A stretch of DNA of 64,000 nucleotides from positions 992,001-1,056,000 of the forward strand of contig NC_014375.1 in NCBI RefSeq assembly GCF_000144605.1, read 5' to 3'. This DNA comes from Brevundimonas subvibrioides ATCC 15264 (GTDB lineage: Bacteria; Pseudomonadota; Alphaproteobacteria; Caulobacterales; Caulobacteraceae). The notes under the pieces were generated by a model. The model was not told the origin of the DNA. It did not search any database and saw only the letters and a list, made by a program, of their open reading frames with translations. Position numbers and translations under genes: made by a program. Shown in pieces: positions 55,831-64,000 of the stretch (position 1 is the first letter of the stretch; each line of letters starts with the position of its first letter).

Positions 55831-58233
55831 ATGTCCGCCGCCCTCGCCATCAGCCAGCGCGCCTTCATGAGCGCCCTCATCCTGTGGGACGCGCCGTTCG
55901 TGGTGCGGTTTCGCGGGGTGCTGCAAGCGCTGCTGGCCACCCTGCTGGTCGTGGCCCTGGTGTCGTGGAACCCCGCCGATCCCAGCCTGAATGCGGCCTC
56001 CTCGAATGGCGCGACCAACTGGTTGGGGACCAATGGCGCTATCTTCGCCGACCTGTTCATGCAGTCACTGGGGCTGGCCGCATGGCCCGCTTCGGCCCTG
56101 ACGGTCGCCTTCGGTCTGGCCGCCGCGATCGGCGACGCGATCCAGCAGCGACTGAAGCCCACGCCGTTGAAGGCGCTGGCCGCCACCGGCGGCGTGCTGG
56201 CCCTGTCGGCCGCGCTTTCGGCTCTGGCGGCGCCCTCGGCCTGGCCGCTGGCGGCAGGGCTGGGCGGGCTGTGGGGCGATGCGGTGATCGGTCTGTTCGC
56301 CTCGGCCTTCCGTGCCCTGGGCGTGCCCGGCGGCGGGATCATCGGGGGTGTCCTGTTCCTGACGGCCGGCCTTTGGGCCTGCGGCTATGCGGTGGGGTTG
56401 CGCATCTCCGATTTCGGCGAGGGGATCGCCTGGGCCTCGGGGCTGCGGCGTCAGCCCCCGCCCGCGCCCCGGCCGGCGCGTCGTCGGCCCGAGCCGGAGC
56501 TGGAGCCGGAGATCGCCGCAACCAAGGCCCCCCGCAAACCGGGTCGGCTCGAACTGCCCGAGGACGACGACGCCGTCGCGCCCCTGCCGTGGGACGAGCC
56601 GGTCGCCGAGCCGACCTTGCCGGCCGCCCGCGCGGCCGTCGAACCGCGCGTGGCCGCGCCCAAGCCTGCCAAGACCTCGAAGAAGGCCGTCGACGACGGC
56701 CAGGTGGCCTTCGACTTCGTGCGGCCCGAAGGCGACTTCGACCTGCCGCCGCTCGCCATGCTGGCCAAGCCCCAGGCCCGCGTCGGCACCGTCGACGAGA
56801 CGGCCCTGAAGCAGAACGCCAAGATGCTGGAAGGCGTGCTGGCCGAGTTCGGCGTCAAGGGCGTCATCGACCAGATCCGCCCGGGCCCCGTGGTCACCCT
56901 GTACGAACTGGTGCCGGCTCCGGGCGTCAAGCACGGCCGCGTCGTAGCCCTGTCGGACGACATCGCGCGCAGCATGTCCGCCCGGGCCTGCCGCATCTCG
57001 GTGGTGCCGAACAGGAACGCCATCGGCATCGAGCTGCCCAATCTGAAGCGCGAGACCGTCTATCTGCGCGACCTGCTGGCCAGCGCCGAATACGGCAAGC
57101 CCGCCCACCTGCTGCCGCTGGCGCTCGGCGAGACCATCGGCGGCGAGCCCTATGTCGCCGACCTGGCGCGCATGCCCCACCTGCTGATCGCGGGCACCAC
57201 CGGCTCGGGCAAGTCGGTCGGGGTCAACGCCATGATCCTGTCGATCCTGTACCGGCTGAGCCCGGCCGAGTGCCGCTTCATCATGATCGATCCCAAGATG
57301 CTGGAGCTGTCGGTCTATGACGGTATCCCGCACCTGCTGGCCCCTGTCGTGACCGATCCGAAGAAGGCCGTCGTCGCCCTGAAATGGACGGTGCGCGAGA
57401 TGGAGGACCGCTATCGCCGCATGTCCAAGCTCGGCGTGCGCAACGTCGCCAGCTACAACGAGCGCGCCATCGAGGCCCAGAAGAAGGGCGAGCATTTCGA
57501 GCGCACGGTCCAGACCGGCTTCGACGACCAGGGCCGCCCGGTCTATGAGTCCGAGAAGATCCGCCCCGAGCCCATGCCCTATCTGGTCGTGGTCATGGAC
57601 GAGATGGCCGACCTGATGCTGGTCGCCGGCAAGGACGTGGAAGGCGCGGTCCAGCGCCTGGCCCAGATGGCCCGCGCCGCCGGCATCCACCTGATCATGG
57701 CCACCCAGCGCCCCTCGGTCGACGTCATCACCGGCACCATCAAGGCCAACTTCCCGACCCGGATCAGCTTCCAGGTCACCTCCAAGATCGACAGCCGCAC
57801 CATCCTGGGCGAACAGGGCGGCGAACAACTGCTGGGCCAGGGCGACATGCTCTATATGGCCGGCGGCGGCCGCATCACCCGCCTGCACGGGCCGTTCGTG
57901 ACCGACCAGGAAGTCGAGGAGGTCTGCAAGCACCTGCGCAGCCAGGCCGAGCCCGACTATCTGGACCTGATCACCGACGATCCGGACGGCGACGGCGACG
58001 GGGCCATGGACGAGGGCGGCGGGGCCTCCTCGGGCGACGACCTGTACGACCGGGCCGTGGCCGTGGTCACCCGCGACCGCAAGGCCTCGACCAGCTACGT
58101 CCAGCGTCGCCTGCAGATCGGCTACAACCGCGCTGCCTCCCTGATCGAGCGGATGGAACAGGAAGGCGTCGTCTCGGCCGCCAACCACGCGGGCAAGCGC
58201 GATATCCTGGCGGGCCCGCCGCCGATGGCGTGA
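55831..58233 (+). CDS. ftsK: DNA translocase FtsK
   Basis: FtsK couples chromosome dimer resolution and segregation to division. The 800-residue protein has about four N-terminal membrane helices, a Pro/Ala-rich linker (residues ~210-300) and a motor domain. The motor holds Walker [21 protein letters not shown] and Walker [20 protein letters not shown]. The C-terminal gamma winged helix ([40 protein letters not shown]) reads KOPS sequences. Length is normal for alphaproteobacteria. lolA follows after a repeat-bearing gap. Confidence 0.96.
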   Translation: MSAALAISQRAFMSALILWDAPFVVRFRGVLQALLATLLVVALVSWNPADPSLNAASSNGATNWLGTNGAIFADLFMQSLGLAAWPASALTVAFGLAAAIGDAIQQRLKPTPLKALAATGGVLALSAALSALAAPSAWPLAAGLGGLWGDAVIGLFASAFRALGVPGGGIIGGVLFLTAGLWACGYAVGLRISDFGEGIAWASGLRRQPPPAPRPARRRPEPELEPEIAATKAPRKPGRLELPEDDDAVAPLPWDEPVAEPTLPAARAAVEPRVAAPKPAKTSKKAVDDGQVAFDFVRPEGDFDLPPLAMLAKPQARVGTVDETALKQNAKMLEGVLAEFGVKGVIDQIRPGPVVTLYELVPAPGVKHGRVVALSDDIARSMSARACRISVVPNRNAIGIELPNLKRETVYLRDLLASAEYGKPAHLLPLALGETIGGEPYVADLARMPHLLIAGTTGSGKSVGVNAMILSILYRLSPAECRFIMIDPKMLELSVYDGIPHLLAPVVTDPKKAVVALKWTVREMEDRYRRMSKLGVRNVASYNERAIEAQKKGEHFERTVQTGFDDQGRPVYESEKIRPEPMPYLVVVMDEMADLMLVAGKDVEGAVQRLAQMARAAGIHLIMATQRPSVDVITGTIKANFPTRISFQVTSKIDSRTILGEQGGEQLLGQGDMLYMAGGGRITRLHGPFVTDQEVEEVCKHLRSQAEPDYLDLITDDPDGDGDGAMDEGGGASSGDDLYDRAVAVVTRDRKASTSYVQRRLQIGYNRAASLIERMEQEGVVSAANHAGKRDILAGPPPMA

Positions 58234-58236
58234 GGA

Positions 58237-58332
<96 letters not shown>

Positions 58333-58466
58333 CCCCGGGAACCTTCCCACCTGAACAGGGCTTCATCTCGCCGCCGGAATAAGGTCTAGCTGCCGTCATC
58401 GCCGCGCCGCGCCGGGCCGCCATAACGGCACGATCGACAAACATCCCGAACGGGAGAAAGACCCTC

Positions 58467-59102
58467 ATGACCCTGTCTCGCAGAGACCTCGGCTTCGGCC
58501 TCGCCGCCATCGCTTCGCTCGCCGCCCTGCCGGCCGCCGCCCAGTCGGGCCTGTCGGCCGAGGACCGCGCCACCCTGGCGACGGCCCAGACCTATCTGCA
58601 GAACCTGACCTCGGCCCAGGGCACCTTCACCGAGACCGGTGCCGGCGGGCAGCGACGCTCGGGGCGGTTCTGGCTGCAGCGTCCCGGCCGGATGCGGTTC
58701 GAGTACACCGACCCCGCGGGCCTGCTGGTCGTGTCGGACGGCTCGAACGTGAAGCGCTATGATCCGCGCCTGAATGTCTTCCGTCAGGTGCCGCTGGGCG
58801 CCACGCCCCTGTCCACCTTCCTGGCCCGCAACGTGCGGCTGGACCAGGGCGTGCGGATCGACCGCGTCACGCGGATGCAGTCGGGGGCCTTTGCCCTGAC
58901 CGTGCGCGATTCCTCGCGCCCGAACGACGGCTCGGTCATCCTGGCCTTCGCGGGCAATCCGATGCGGCTGCAGGAGTGGACGATCACCGAGGCGTCCGGG
59001 GCCCGCACCCGGACCCAGCTGACCAGCCTGACGCCCGCGTCGGGCCTGTCCGCCAGCCTGTTCCGCCTGACCGATCCGACCCGCCGTCCGGGCCGCAACT
59101 GA
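58467..59102 (+). CDS. lolA: LolA-family outer-membrane lipoprotein carrier
   Basis: LolA carries lipoproteins across the periplasm from LolCDE to LolB or the outer membrane. The 211-residue protein has a signal peptide with a twin-Arg-like SRRDLGFGLAAIASLAALPA and AAAQ cleavage. The mature fold shows AQTYLQNLTSAQGTFTETGA, SGRFWLQRPGRMRFEYTDPA, GLLVVSDGSNVKRYDPRLNV and FRQVPLGATPLSTFLARNVR. Position after ftsK is the usual one in proteobacteria. Confidence 0.92.
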   Translation: MTLSRRDLGFGLAAIASLAALPAAAQSGLSAEDRATLATAQTYLQNLTSAQGTFTETGAGGQRRSGRFWLQRPGRMRFEYTDPAGLLVVSDGSNVKRYDPRLNVFRQVPLGATPLSTFLARNVRLDQGVRIDRVTRMQSGAFALTVRDSSRPNDGSVILAFAGNPMRLQEWTITEASGARTRTQLTSLTPASGLSASLFRLTDPTRRPGRN

Positions 59103-59162
59103 CGGTTTTGCGAATCCTTGACCGTGTTCGGACGATCACAGGCAAACCGCTTTGATGATCGT

Positions 59163-59301
59163 TTGACTATTTCGATGAGGAGTGACACTTTGGGCACAGG
59201 ACGGCTTCGGCGGTCCTTCGCCTTCGGACGTCATCCCCTCCCGACGGCTGCGAGAGAAATCCACTTCCACCCCCGGTATGCCCTGCCGGGGGTGGTTTTT
59301 T
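59163..59301 (+). ncRNA. Candidate intergenic small RNA or long 3' leader ending at a strong terminator
   Basis: A strong terminator lies 165 bp beyond lolA: CCACCCCCGG (59267-59276) pairs with CCGGGGGTGG (59286-59295), followed by TTTTTT. Upstream, TTGACT at 59163 could be a -35 with a poor -10 about 17 bp later. The stretch between can form further GC hairpins around CTTCGG loops. It has no convincing reading frame. It could be a ~100-nt sRNA or only the lolA 3' untranslated region. Confidence 0.35.
59267..59301 (+). terminator. Rho-independent terminator downstream of lolA
   Basis: A 10-bp perfect stem with a 9-nt loop is followed by six T. It ends transcription coming from ftsK/lolA or from a small RNA before the repeat element and xthA. 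Confidence 0.9.
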
Positions 59302-59470
59302 GTCTCCTCCCCGGCGCGAAGCGAGGGGGGAGGTGGCGCGGTGCTTCTTCGGCACCGTGACGGAGAGGCTCTTCACACCCCCACGGATCTTGCCCGCTTC
59401 AAGAACCCCTCCGTCAGCTCGCGAAGCGCTCGCCGCCACCTCCCCATCCTTCGGACGGGGAGGAGACGAA
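59299..59470. repeat. Palindromic element upstream of xthA
   Basis: About 172 bp whose ends GTCTCCTCCCC and GGGGAGGAGAC are exact inverted copies. Inner pairs are GGGGAGGTGGCG against the complement CGCCACCTCCCC region, and GACGGAG against CTCCGTC. The layout is like the element in the his operon (48453-48601), and both begin with a TCCTCCC end, so they may be one family. It runs up to 28 bp before the xthA start. Confidence 0.75.
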
Positions 59471-59498
59471 ACCGGGCGCGCCGTTTAAGACCCGCCAC

Positions 59499-60293
59499 AT
59501 GCTTCGCGTCGCCACCTGGAACATCAACTCCGTCCGCCTGCGCATCGACCAGGTCGCGCGCTTCGTCGCCGAAAGCGGCACCGATGTCCTGTGTCTTCAG
59601 GAGATCAAATGCCTGGAGGACCAGTTCCCCCGGAACGCCTTCGCCGACATGGGCCTGCCGCATCTGAAGATCGCGGGTCAGAAGGGCTGGCACGGCGTCG
59701 CCATCGCCAGCCGCCGGCCGATCGAACCCAGCGAGACCTTCCAGTCGTGCAAGCTGGGGCATGCCCGGTGCGTGTCGGTTCAGGTGGCGGGCGTGGATAT
59801 CCAGAACTTCTACATTCCGGCCGGGGGCGACGTGCCGGACCGCGAGCTGAACCCCAAGTTCGATCACAAGATGGACTTCTACGAGCAGCTGACGGCGACG
59901 GTGGCGGCGCAGGATCGCTCGCGCCCGCTGCTGATGTGCGGGGACTTCAACATCGCGCCGTCGGAGTTCGACGTCTGGAACCACCGCTATATGTCGAAGA
60001 TCGTCAGCCACACCCCGATCGAGGTGGAGACGCTGAACCGGCTGCAGGTGGCCGGGGCCTTCACCGACGTGGTCCGCGAGGCGTTTCCGGAACCGCAGAA
60101 GCTGGCCAGCTGGTGGAGCTATCGCGCCGAGGACTTCAGGAAGTCGGCGCGCGGGCTGCGGCTCGACCACATCTGGACCTCGCCCGGCCTGACGCCCGCC
60201 GTGGTGGCCGGATCGGCCACCATCCACGAACCGGTGCGGGCCTGGACCCAGCCCAGTGACCACTGTCCGATCACCGTCGATCTGGACGTCTGA
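59499..60293 (+). CDS. xthA: Exodeoxyribonuclease III (AP endonuclease)
   Basis: XthA repairs abasic sites and removes 3' blocks. The 264-residue protein shows MLRVATWNINSVRLRIDQVA with the first Asn, DVLCLQEIKCLEDQFP with the metal-binding Glu, YIPAGGDVPDRELNPKFDHK, PLLMCGDFNIAPSEFDVWNH with the catalytic Asp-x-Asn, RLDHIWTSPGL and the C-terminal PSDHCPITVDL with the Asp-His pair. All catalytic residues are in place and length is normal. Confidence 0.96.
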   Translation: MLRVATWNINSVRLRIDQVARFVAESGTDVLCLQEIKCLEDQFPRNAFADMGLPHLKIAGQKGWHGVAIASRRPIEPSETFQSCKLGHARCVSVQVAGVDIQNFYIPAGGDVPDRELNPKFDHKMDFYEQLTATVAAQDRSRPLLMCGDFNIAPSEFDVWNHRYMSKIVSHTPIEVETLNRLQVAGAFTDVVREAFPEPQKLASWWSYRAEDFRKSARGLRLDHIWTSPGLTPAVVAGSATIHEPVRAWTQPSDHCPITVDLDV

Positions 60294-60335
60294 TCGGCCT
60301 CACGCGGGACTGGCGGAAAAGTTCCCGTCCCGCAC

Positions 60336-60353
60336 CGCAACAAAACTGTTGCG
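60336..60353. promoter_or_regulatory. Inverted repeat upstream of the ATP-grasp/Anbu operon
   Basis: CGCAACA and TGTTGCG flank AAAC, 70 bp before the first gene. It could be an operator or a short hairpin. A further pair, GCGGGAC and GTCCCGC, lies just before it (60304-60332) and may be the end of the xthA transcript. Confidence 0.4.
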
Positions 60354-60423
60354 CATCATCGCGCCGCCGGTCCACGCTGACCCCTCACCCTAGCGCGCGG
60401 GAGCGACCGTCACGTTCGACGAA

Positions 60424-61827
60424 ATGTCAGGCCATGCCGGATCGGATCAGGTTCGTCCCAGCTACCGGACCCTGGCCCGGTGGCTGGAGGCCGCGCCGTC
60501 CGATCTGCTGCAGGCGCGCTCGCGTCAGGCGGAGCTGTTCTTCCGCCGCATGGGGGTGACCTTCGCCGTCTATGGCGACGTCGAGTCCAACGAGCGGCTC
60601 ATCCCGTTCGACGTTGTGCCCCGCATCATCGGCGCGGCTGAATGGGAGCAGCTGGAAAAGGGCCTGAAGCAGCGGGTCACCGCCCTCAACGCCTTCCTGA
60701 AGGACATCTACGGCCCGCAGGAATGCATCAAGGCCGGCATCGTCCCGGCCGAGCTGATCTTCACCAATCCGCACTACCGGCCCGAGATGCAGGGCCGCCG
60801 GCCGCCGGGCGACATCTGGACCCACATCTGCGGCGTCGACCTGGTCCGCACGGGCGAGGACGGGTTCGTGGTGCTGGAGGACAACTGCCGCACGCCCTCC
60901 GGCGTCTCCTACATGCTGGAGAACCGCGAGATGATGATGCGGTTGTTCCCCGACCTGTTCGCCGAGCACCGCATCCGCCCGGTCGAGACCTATACCGACA
61001 TGCTGCTGGCCAGCCTTCGGGCCAGTGCGCCCGAGCACGCCGGGGCCGATCCGAACATCGTCGTCCTGACGCCAGGGCCCTACAACTCGGCCTACTACGA
61101 GCACAGCTTCCTGGCCGACAAGCTGGGGGTCGAGCTGGTCGAGGGCGGGGACCTGTTCGTCAACGACGACATCGTCTTCATGCGCACGACCGAGGGGCCC
61201 CGGCGCGTCGACGTGATCTACCGCCGCGTCGACGACGACTGGCTGGATCCGCTGACGTTCCGCACGGACTCCACCGTCGGCGTGCCCGGCATCATGTCGG
61301 CCTATATGGCGGGCAATGTGACCCTGTCGAACGCGGTCGGCACCGGCGTCGCCGACGACAAGGCCGTCTATACCTACATGCCCGAGATCATTAAGTTTTT
61401 CTCGGGCGGCGACCCCATCCTGGGCAATGTGCCGACCTGGCGCTGCCGCGAGCCCGCGGCGCTGAAGGAGGTGCTGGAGAAGCTGCCCGAACTGGTGGTC
61501 AAGGAGGTCGGCGGGTCCGGCGGCTACGGCATGCTGGTGGGGCCCGCCTCGACCAAGGCCGAGATCGAGGCCTTCCGGGCCAAGCTGATCGCCGACCCCG
61601 ACGACTTCATCGCCCAGCCCACCCTGGCCCTTTCGACCGCGCCGACGCTGGACGGCGGATCGTTGTCGCCGCGCCACGTCGATCTGCGTCCGTTCGTGCT
61701 GTCGAGCCCCGCCGGGGTTCGCGTCGCGCCGGGCGGGCTGACGCGCGTGGCGCTGAAGGCCGGATCGCTGGTCGTCAACTCCAGCCAGGGCGGCGGAACC
61801 AAGGACACCTGGGTGCTGGACGACTGA
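60424..61827 (+). CDS. Circularly permuted ATP-grasp protein (COG2308 type)
   Basis: A 467-residue member of the circularly permuted ATP-grasp group. Typical segments are FDVVPRIIGAAEWEQLEKGL, KQRVTALNAFLKDIYGPQEC, ICGVDLVRTGEDGFVVLEDN with CRTPSGVSYMLENR, VVLTPGPYNSAYYEHSFLAD and VVKEVGGSGGYGMLVGP. These enzymes are predicted peptide ligases that work with alpha-E, transglutaminase and NTN-hydrolase partners. Here exactly those partners follow, the next gene overlapping by one base. The product is unknown. Confidence 0.94.
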   Translation: MSGHAGSDQVRPSYRTLARWLEAAPSDLLQARSRQAELFFRRMGVTFAVYGDVESNERLIPFDVVPRIIGAAEWEQLEKGLKQRVTALNAFLKDIYGPQECIKAGIVPAELIFTNPHYRPEMQGRRPPGDIWTHICGVDLVRTGEDGFVVLEDNCRTPSGVSYMLENREMMMRLFPDLFAEHRIRPVETYTDMLLASLRASAPEHAGADPNIVVLTPGPYNSAYYEHSFLADKLGVELVEGGDLFVNDDIVFMRTTEGPRRVDVIYRRVDDDWLDPLTFRTDSTVGVPGIMSAYMAGNVTLSNAVGTGVADDKAVYTYMPEIIKFFSGGDPILGNVPTWRCREPAALKEVLEKLPELVVKEVGGSGGYGMLVGPASTKAEIEAFRAKLIADPDDFIAQPTLALSTAPTLDGGSLSPRHVDLRPFVLSSPAGVRVAPGGLTRVALKAGSLVVNSSQGGGTKDTWVLDD

Positions 61828-62765
61828 TGCTGAGCCGTACCGCAGAGAGTCTGTACTGGACCGGTCGCTACATGGAGCGGGCCGACTTCCTCGCCCGCAT
61901 CCTGGAGGCGGCCGTGCGTCTGGCCGCCCTGCCGGCGCGCGACGGGGCGGCCGCCACCGCCTGGGCCAGCGCCATCGCCTCGGCCGGGGTGTCGCGCCAG
62001 TTCGCCGCTTCGGGGCGCACGCCGTCCGAGAAGTCGGTGCGCGAGTTCCTGGCCTTCTCGCCCGACAATCCGTCCTCGATCCGCGCCTGCATCACCGCCG
62101 CGCGCACCAATGCCCGCTCGGTCCGCACCGCCCTGACCATCGAGCTGTGGGAGGCCATCAACGGGGCCTGGAACGGGCTGAACGAGTTCGGCGAGCCGTC
62201 CAAGCGCGACGACTTCGTGCGCTTCCTGGAGTGGGTGAAGGGCGTGTCGCTGGCGGTCGAGGGGGCCTCGTCGCGGACCATGCTGCGCAACGACGCCTAC
62301 TGGTTCCTGCGCCTTGGCGGGGCGATCGAGCGGGCCGACAACACCGCGCGCCTGCTGGACGTCAAATATCACCTGCTGCTGCCCGCCGGCGAGCGGGTCG
62401 GGGGTCAGCTGGACTATTTCCAGTGGACGACCCTGCTGCGCGAGGTGTCCGCCCTGACCGCCTATCGCTGGGTGTATCGGGAATCTGTGCGGCCCTGGCT
62501 GGTGGCCGACCTGATGGTGCTGAACCGCCAGATGCCGCGGTCCCTGGCCAGCTGTCAGGGGATGATCGTCAGCTATCTGGATCGTCTGGCGACCGACTAC
62601 GGGCGTCGCGGACCCGCCCAGCGCATCGCCTCGGCGCGGCTGACGCGGTTCAACGAGACCAATATCGAAGAGATCTTCCAGTCGGGGCTGCACGAATACA
62701 TCCTGGCCTTCCTGAGCGAGAACAACGCCCTGGCTGCCGCCGTCCACGATCAGTACCTGGTGTGA
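61827..62765 (+). CDS. Alpha-E domain protein (COG2307)
   Basis: A 312-residue all-helical protein with conserved acidic residues. MLSRTAESLYWTGRYMERAD at the start is the family signature. LRLGGAIERADNTARLLDVK and the RNDAYWF segment preceding it are also conserved. Alpha-E proteins almost always accompany circularly permuted ATP-grasp proteins; their role in the predicted peptide-ligation system is not established. The start ATG overlaps the ATP-grasp stop (TGATG). Confidence 0.94.
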   Translation: MLSRTAESLYWTGRYMERADFLARILEAAVRLAALPARDGAAATAWASAIASAGVSRQFAASGRTPSEKSVREFLAFSPDNPSSIRACITAARTNARSVRTALTIELWEAINGAWNGLNEFGEPSKRDDFVRFLEWVKGVSLAVEGASSRTMLRNDAYWFLRLGGAIERADNTARLLDVKYHLLLPAGERVGGQLDYFQWTTLLREVSALTAYRWVYRESVRPWLVADLMVLNRQMPRSLASCQGMIVSYLDRLATDYGRRGPAQRIASARLTRFNETNIEEIFQSGLHEYILAFLSENNALAAAVHDQYLV

Positions 62766-62769
62766 CCTG

Positions 62770-63612
62770 ATGCGCATCCGGATCGACCACGAAACCCGTT
62801 ACGCCTACGACCGCGCCGCGCGGTTCATCGTCCAGGTGCTGCGCCTGACGCCGCGCTCGACCGAGGGCCAGCAGGTGCGCGACTGGCGCATCGAGACCGA
62901 CGTCGACGCCCATCTGCGTCGGTCCGAGGACGCCTTCGGCAACATCGTCCACACCCTCTATACCGAGCGGCCCACGAACGGCCTGATGGTGCGGGTGACC
63001 GGCGAGGTCGCGACGGTGGATACCGGCGGGGTCCTGCGGGGCACGCCCGAGCGTCTGTCGCCGCTGGTCTTCCTGCGCGACACGCCCCTGACCCATGCCG
63101 ATGCCGCGCTGCGGGCCTTGGCCGTCGAGGTGGGCGATCAGGGCGACCCCCTGACCCGTCTGCACCGGCTGATGGCCACGATCCACGGCACCGTCGCCTT
63201 CATGGTCGGTTCGACCACCGCCGACCACACCGCCGCCGACGCCTATGCCCAGAAGCAGGGCGTCTGTCAGGACCACGCCCAGATCTTCATCTCGGCCGCG
63301 CGGCGGATGGGCATTCCGGCGCGCTATGTCTCCGGCCACCTGCACCGCTCGGACGGGGTCGAGAACCAGGACGCCGCCCACGCCTGGGCCGAAGCCTGGG
63401 TGGAGGGCCTGGGCTGGGTCGGCTTCGACGCCGCCAACGGCATCAGCCCGACCGAACACTATGTCCGCGTCGCCTGCGGGCTGGACGCGCTCGGGGCCTC
63501 GCCGATCCGGGGCACCAGCTATGGCGGCGGGCGCGAGACGATGACGGTGGCGCTGCGTGTGCGCCAGATGCAACAGACCCAGCAGCAACAGCAAAGCCAG
63601 AGCTGGTCATGA
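62770..63612 (+). CDS. Transglutaminase-like cysteine peptidase (COG1305 type)
   Basis: A 280-residue cytoplasmic protein. The N-terminal beta domain begins MRIRIDHETRYAYDRAARFI and includes RLTPRSTEGQQVRDWRIETD. The papain-like core has the catalytic Cys in AYAQKQGVCQDHAQIFISAA and the His and Asp in DAAHAWAEAWVEGLGWVGFD. A glutamine-rich tail (MQQTQQQQQSQSWS) ends it. It starts 4 bp after the alpha-E stop and is the third gene of the ATP-grasp/Anbu set, where it probably cleaves or transfers a peptide bond. Confidence 0.94.
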   Translation: MRIRIDHETRYAYDRAARFIVQVLRLTPRSTEGQQVRDWRIETDVDAHLRRSEDAFGNIVHTLYTERPTNGLMVRVTGEVATVDTGGVLRGTPERLSPLVFLRDTPLTHADAALRALAVEVGDQGDPLTRLHRLMATIHGTVAFMVGSTTADHTAADAYAQKQGVCQDHAQIFISAARRMGIPARYVSGHLHRSDGVENQDAAHAWAEAWVEGLGWVGFDAANGISPTEHYVRVACGLDALGASPIRGTSYGGGRETMTVALRVRQMQQTQQQQQSQSWS

Positions 63613-63699
63613 TCCGTTCAGGGGTCGTCCTGTTAATCGAATCTGTTACCGTTCCCGTTCCTGAGGGGTGGCGGTCCGGTTCGGGCCGGGTCTTCTGAC

Positions 63700-64000
63700 A
63701 TGACTTACTGCGTCGGCATGATGGTGGATGAGGGGTTGGCGATGATCGCCGACACCCGCACGAACGCCGGCGTCGACAACATCTCCTCCTACAAGAAGCT
63801 GCATGTGACCGAGGTCACGGGCGAGCGGGTCATCGCCATTGCCACGGCCGGAAACCTGTCGGTGACCCAGACGGCCCTGGCCATGGTCGCCGAGGGCGTG
63901 CGGATGCCGGGCTCGGACACGCCCGAGACCCTGGAGACCGCGCCCACCCTGTTTCGCGCCGCCCAACTGGTCGGCTACTGCCTGAACCAGGTGCGGCAGG
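63700..64000 (+). CDS. Anbu-type proteasome-like peptidase, N-terminal part (cut by window edge)
   Basis: About 100 codons are visible. MTYCVGMMVDEGLAMIADTR and TNAGVDNISSYKKLHVTEVT match the start of the Anbu (bacterial proteasome-related) family, in which Thr2 becomes the N-terminal nucleophile after Met removal. VIAIATAGNLSVTQTALAMV is the second strand pair. It follows the transglutaminase gene after 87 bp. Anbu assembles into helical rings and is found with ATP-grasp, alpha-E and transglutaminase genes, as here. The gene runs off the right edge. Confidence 0.93.
   Translation, partial: MTYCVGMMVDEGLAMIADTRTNAGVDNISSYKKLHVTEVTGERVIAIATAGNLSVTQTALAMVAEGVRMPGSDTPETLETAPTLFRAAQLVGYCLNQVRQ

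Overview
This is a high-GC alphaproteobacterial chromosome segment, most likely from Caulobacterales and close to Brevundimonas. That is an inference from gene content: several TonB-dependent receptors, a zwf-pgl-edd-glk Entner-Doudoroff operon, adjacent dnaG and rpoD, and very GC-rich third codon positions. No rRNA, tRNA, CRISPR array, intact insertion sequence or prophage was seen. The genes cut by the window ends are carB (left, minus strand) and an Anbu-type proteasome-like peptidase (right, plus strand).

Layout. 1-8.1 kb: carB start, an RraB-like protein, and two large paralogous TonB-dependent receptors that diverge from a 428 bp promoter region. 8.1-20 kb: HAD hydrolase, SDR, an AdiC-like permease broken by an in-frame amber codon, carA coupled to a glycosyltransferase-like gene, two patatin-like lipoproteins, dnaG (without zinc ligands) and rpoD. 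20-38.8 kb: mixed accessory genes, namely VOC proteins, a SulP transporter, a siderophore receptor/PepSY operon, an HxlR regulator with tandem operators, a TadG-like vWA protein, mtgA, a CobW/SDR/WD40 cluster, and a TetR regulator with paired operators facing a SnoaL/GST pair. 38.8-51.2 kb (minus strand): a hisR-hisGD-(hisC-like/hisB)-hisHAF-hisIE operon followed after 37 bp by zwf-pgl-edd-glk. 51.2-55.8 kb: a divergent cluster of an EAL phosphodiesterase, a secreted cupredoxin, a DUF3034 outer-membrane protein and a secreted truncated haemoglobin. 55.8-60.3 kb: ftsK, lolA and xthA. 60.4-64 kb: ATP-grasp, alpha-E, transglutaminase and Anbu peptidase genes.

Most notable points. (1) In the his operon the hisC position holds a shortened HisC-like domain, with leucine in place of the PLP-binding lysine, fused to HisB. 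The whole operon has the gammaproteobacterial gene order with long-form HisG and fused HisIE, and it sits behind a TrpR-family regulator with a clear palindromic operator. (2) The cupredoxin/EAL/DUF3034/truncated-haemoglobin cluster looks like an envelope redox or gas-sensing module linked to c-di-GMP; this is inference. (3) Several families of intergenic palindromic repeats are present, including two copies of one ~195 bp element in opposite orientation and a 7-bp tandem repeat at two sites 38 kb apart. (4) Three regulators lie next to clear inverted-repeat operators (HxlR, TetR, HisR).
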